From assembly GCA_018697195.1 (NCBI GenBank), contig CM031858.1:128225133-128289132 (forward strand): a DNA stretch of 64,000 nt, in the 5' to 3' direction. This stretch comes from Certhia americana. Its lineage: Eukaryota; Chordata; Aves; Passeriformes; Certhiidae. Numbering within the stretch: the stretch's first letter is position 1; the number at the start of each line of letters is the position of its first letter. The notes beneath the pieces were generated by a model that was given only the letters and a program-made list of their open reading frames with translations, made no database searches and was not told where the DNA came from. Below are positions 60,854 to 64,000 of this stretch, one piece after another. The translations under genes were made by a program, and so were the position numbers.

Positions 60854-61082
60854 TGTTTCACAACAGAAAGTTGTGTTTCTAGTTCTACCTCTCTGTTGAT
60901 TCAAGAACTTTGGATATATATGGACAGGTCCTTCTCCTGAGTATGGGACTGGATACCTGCTCTCAGGTGTCTCTATATATTGCTAGGTCAGCCACGCCCC
61001 ATGGCTTTTTGGAAGCTGCCCTCAGACCATGAGGTCCTCTAATGATTAAAATTCATCTCTGGCTGCTCCATTGGACCTGTCC

Positions 61083-61175
61083 CATTTATTATATACATAA
61101 TTGTATTTATTATATAATTATAGTCTATATATTATATAATTATATATTTATTATATACATTTATTTATTATATTT
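61083..61175. repeat. AT-rich low-complexity region
   Basis: A repetitive TATTATATA/ATAATTATA region, almost free of G and C, with many small palindromes. Confidence 0.9.
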
Positions 61176-62075
61176 CAGCCACCCTCAGCCTGGCCAAACC
61201 AGACCTGGGATCACAGCTCAGCACTGAAATAGAGCAGGACAGTAGTGCATGATCAATTTAAGAGCTCAAGTACATTGACTTTCAGTAGGACTCAGTATCC
61301 TAAGGCACTAAACCAAGAGACAATTGTGAACCTGATGTCTCAGACCAGATCTCTCCTCAAAGGGTCTCATGGTGAGGTTATCCATCCTAGGACACAGTGC
61401 CATAGCTTTTCTCATATTGCAGGGCATGAAACAACTTCCCCACAACCTGGAGAAATCCCTTCCTACACACCCGGAAATAAAAAAATTCCTCTCTTTTAAG
61501 CTGCTCAGCACATCTTCATGAAGTATATTTGGAACCATTACCTGCATATGGCAGCCCCCCATTCTTCTTTCCTGGGGTGTATAGCACAGGACACAGTTGC
61601 TCATCATCCAGGAGCATCATGTGACAGAGTCATGGTGTACTGTGTGTCCTGCCAAGCCTTCCCAAATGGCCTATGGTCACCTGTGTATTTTTTCCTAACA
61701 TAAGGGTTCCAAGAAATCTGTTCCAAGCTATCTGTTCATAGGTCTTTAAGATAAGTAGTTGGGATTTGCAGCATGCTGCGTCTTCCTTTATATGTGTGCT
61801 CTGGAATGAGATGGACATGTATTGTGGAGCAAAGCACATCTACAAGATGAACCATGCCTGAGCTGCCCCCATACTTAACTCTGCCCCAAAGAAAGCCAGG
61901 GTGGAAACTAATGTACAGTTGAGTGTGAACAATCAGGGGCTCTGGCAGCCTCAGCTCTGGATCGCCACATTATACTAACATAATATGCATCATTTGCATG
62001 CTGCACCACCAAATAGGTTTTTTTCAAAAATAAAAAAGTAATGCGTCCTCATGAGCATACCATACAACCGAAAGT

Positions 62076-62190
62076 ACTAAAATACAAAAACAAACAAAAA
62101 GCAAACAAACAAACAACCCCCCCCCCAAAAAAAACCCCAAAAGACCAAAAAACAACAGAAACAACAAAACCAAAACAAACAAAAAAACCC
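62076..62190. repeat. (CAAA)n / C-A low-complexity region
   Basis: CAAACAAA-type repeats are interrupted by C10A8C4 (62117-62138). On the minus strand this is another T-run followed by a G-run. Confidence 0.9.
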
Positions 62191-63168
62191 TCCCCTCCAC
62201 ATGGGCACTATCCTTTTAATATTTTACCTCCTCACCTCAACCAAATATTGTAAAATTACCCCAAAATCTAGGACAAGCTGATGAGTGCCTTCCCAGAAAG
62301 GACAGCATCCTTTTTGACTTCTCACACAATGAGGGAATAGCCTTTCTGCTGGTAAATTGTGGGCTTCTTTTTTGGTTCTTCTATTTTTTTTTCATTAATT
62401 TATATCTATAATAATTAGTCAGGTGGATATTTTATTGTCAGCATTTTTCATTTATTTTCTGTGGGATTTGCACAAGAGTTTAATTGTCCTACACCAATGC
62501 TTAGCTTATTGTTAAGTGTTAATATCATATTATTGACAATCCCTAAGCAAAGTTTAAATTTACATTCTTTACTTTGAAAGAGGCAACATTTATATCGAAG
62601 TGTAACACACAGGAGCAGAAAGAGTTCTCTTTATTTTTTTATATGGGCACGTAACTCTTCAATTAAACACTTAAAAAACAATACATTCTAGAACTTGCAA
62701 TGATAACAGAAAATTTGCAAGGAAAATAAATCTGAGCAAAACCTTTTCTCAGTATTCTAAATCATTTATATTACAGAAAATATTACACTTTTTTCCTAGA
62801 AAAGATTTCTCTTTAGATAGATGGGAATGGTGATTAGCTTTGTAATGATAATGAGACCAGTAGTACAGTTCCTAAGGGTATGAAATGTTCACCTGCTTTT
62901 AGAGTACAGTGATTGCAGAAGAGTCATAAAACCTCCTAAATCTGTATATCCCAGTTAAGTTCACATGCCTCTTAGTAAATGTAGAACAACCTTTTAAAAT
63001 CCCACTTCTGCTATTGGAACCCCTAGGATTCTCCTGTCAATACCACACCACATCTCCCCAAATGATTTTTGCTTGGAGAAAAACTACATACAGTTTTTCC
63101 ATCAGTTAAGTGCATTAACTGAAGGGTGCTGGAAATCTGCTGCTATCTTTTCTGGATCTGATATCTGC

Positions 63169-63416
63169 TGCAGAATCTCACAGAATTCCAAAATGGATGA
63201 GACTGGCAGGGACATCAGGAGTCATCTGGACCAATACTCTAGCTCAAAGAGGGCCACACAAAGCTGTTTGTACAGGAGCATGTCCCGGCAACTTTTTAAT
63301 AATTCCAACGGTGGAGACTCCACAGGCTCTCTGAACAACCTCTGCCTGTGCTCAGTCACCCTGACTGTAACCAAGTGCTTCTTGATGCTCAAGATGGAAC
63401 CTCCTGTTTCACCTTA
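63169..63416 (-). mobile_element. CR1 LINE 3' fragment
   Basis: The plus strand shows the reverse complement of a diverged CR1 3' end: 'gaatctcacagaattcc', 'ggcagggacatcaggagtcatctgg', 'ggtggagactccacaggctctctgaacaacctctgcc', and 'cttgatgctcaagatggaacctcctg'. The 114-codon plus-strand frame across it is antisense noise. Confidence 0.8.
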
Positions 63417-64000
63417 GATGCTGCTACGTAGCACTTCAGTTTCAAACCCAGCCTGAACATACTTGGATTTGAGAGATTTGCATTGTTGTTACAGCAAGGA
63501 AATGAGAGATTTCCTGATCGTGCTGTCTGTCCTGCTGTTGAGGAGGTCAGTTGTTTTACTGTTAGCACAATGATGGTAATCACAGGGCAGAAAATATTGT
63601 TTGCTGTAACATCTACCTTATGCACTCACATGGCCTATTATTGTAAAGGGACCAGGACATCTCAGCTTTTTCTGTTCAAAACTTCAAAACATTTCTGTGA
63701 AGTATGGAAATACTGTTATCTTTATTTTCTACTGGAGGAAGCCAGAGATAGGAGAAGGTAAGCAATTTGTCAAAGGGTACCCTTTAGCAGCTGCAGTAGA
63801 GGAAGGCAGTGATCCCTCTTCCCAGAGACTTCCCTGCAGTCTTTGCTTACAGAGAGGTTATGGTTTTTCTCTTCACCTTACAGTGATTATGTCCTTCACC
63901 ATAAAAGATTTTATATAGTGCTGGCTGGACAAAAGCCTTCTCTTATATATCTCCCCTGCTGTCATTGGTGATGTATGTCACCATGGTTCACTGAGGACAT
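63417..64000. other. Intergenic, no gene recognised
   Basis: No recognisable gene. A short patch near 63748-63785 faintly resembles the reverse complement of MIR-type SINE sequence. Confidence 0.6.

Larger units (their letters stand above)
53766..63168. other. Intergenic, no gene recognised
   Basis: About 9.4 kb. It contains the low-complexity patches at 60816-60853, 61083-61175 and 62076-62190 and an AT-rich TAAT-dense stretch (about 62370-62570). The plus-strand frame at 57366-57851 resembles no known protein; near its end lies an AATAATAAACTTGG stretch that could be a polyadenylation signal of an old LTR, but no LTR borders were found. Confidence 0.65.

Overview
The window looks like vertebrate nuclear DNA, most probably from a bird. 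It is AT-rich and almost entirely non-coding. It carries several CR1 LINE fragments with the 3' end typical of avian and reptilian CR1, has one sharp CpG island, and contains spliced exons whose product matches avian calbindin-D28k. No bacterial, organellar or viral gene organisation is visible, and most open frames are chance or antisense shadows.

Region 1 (1 to about 13.3 kb) is the 5' half of CALB1 on the minus strand. Six coding exons can be placed to the base: 12890-12971, 12518-12594, 7989-8063, 3331-3414, 3186-3242 and 111-188. All have GT-AG borders and compatible phases. They encode residues 1-151 of a protein that is usually about 262 residues long, covering EF-hands 1 to 3. The remaining exons lie beyond the left edge. 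A TATA-like box (13096-13102), a GC box, a CACCC inverted repeat and a CpG island mark the promoter. A recent 120-bp tandem duplication lies 0.4-0.6 kb upstream of it. Introns 2, 3 and 5 are 3-4.6 kb each; intron 5 holds one CR1 fragment and one older CR1/L3-like relic.

Region 2 (about 13.7 to 64 kb) looks like a gene desert upstream of CALB1. It contains a reverse-transcriptase-bearing CR1 (about 36.79-37.98 kb), three short CR1 3' ends (36.3, 53.6 and 63.3 kb), microsatellites, homopolymer tracts, short tandem duplications and hairpins. Two places deserve attention. A 228-bp minus-strand block at 28610-28837 has coding-like sequence, intact splice signals and phase 0 at both ends, but I do not recognise the product. 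A CpG-enriched stretch at about 26.9-27.3 kb carries a TATAAAAGG box. AT-rich, TAAT-dense stretches at 33.1-33.6 and 62.4-62.6 kb could be conserved regulatory elements, which only alignment can show.

I see no multi-gene system, CRISPR array, rRNA, tRNA or intact mobile element. The one functional unit I can support is the CALB1 promoter with its first six exons.
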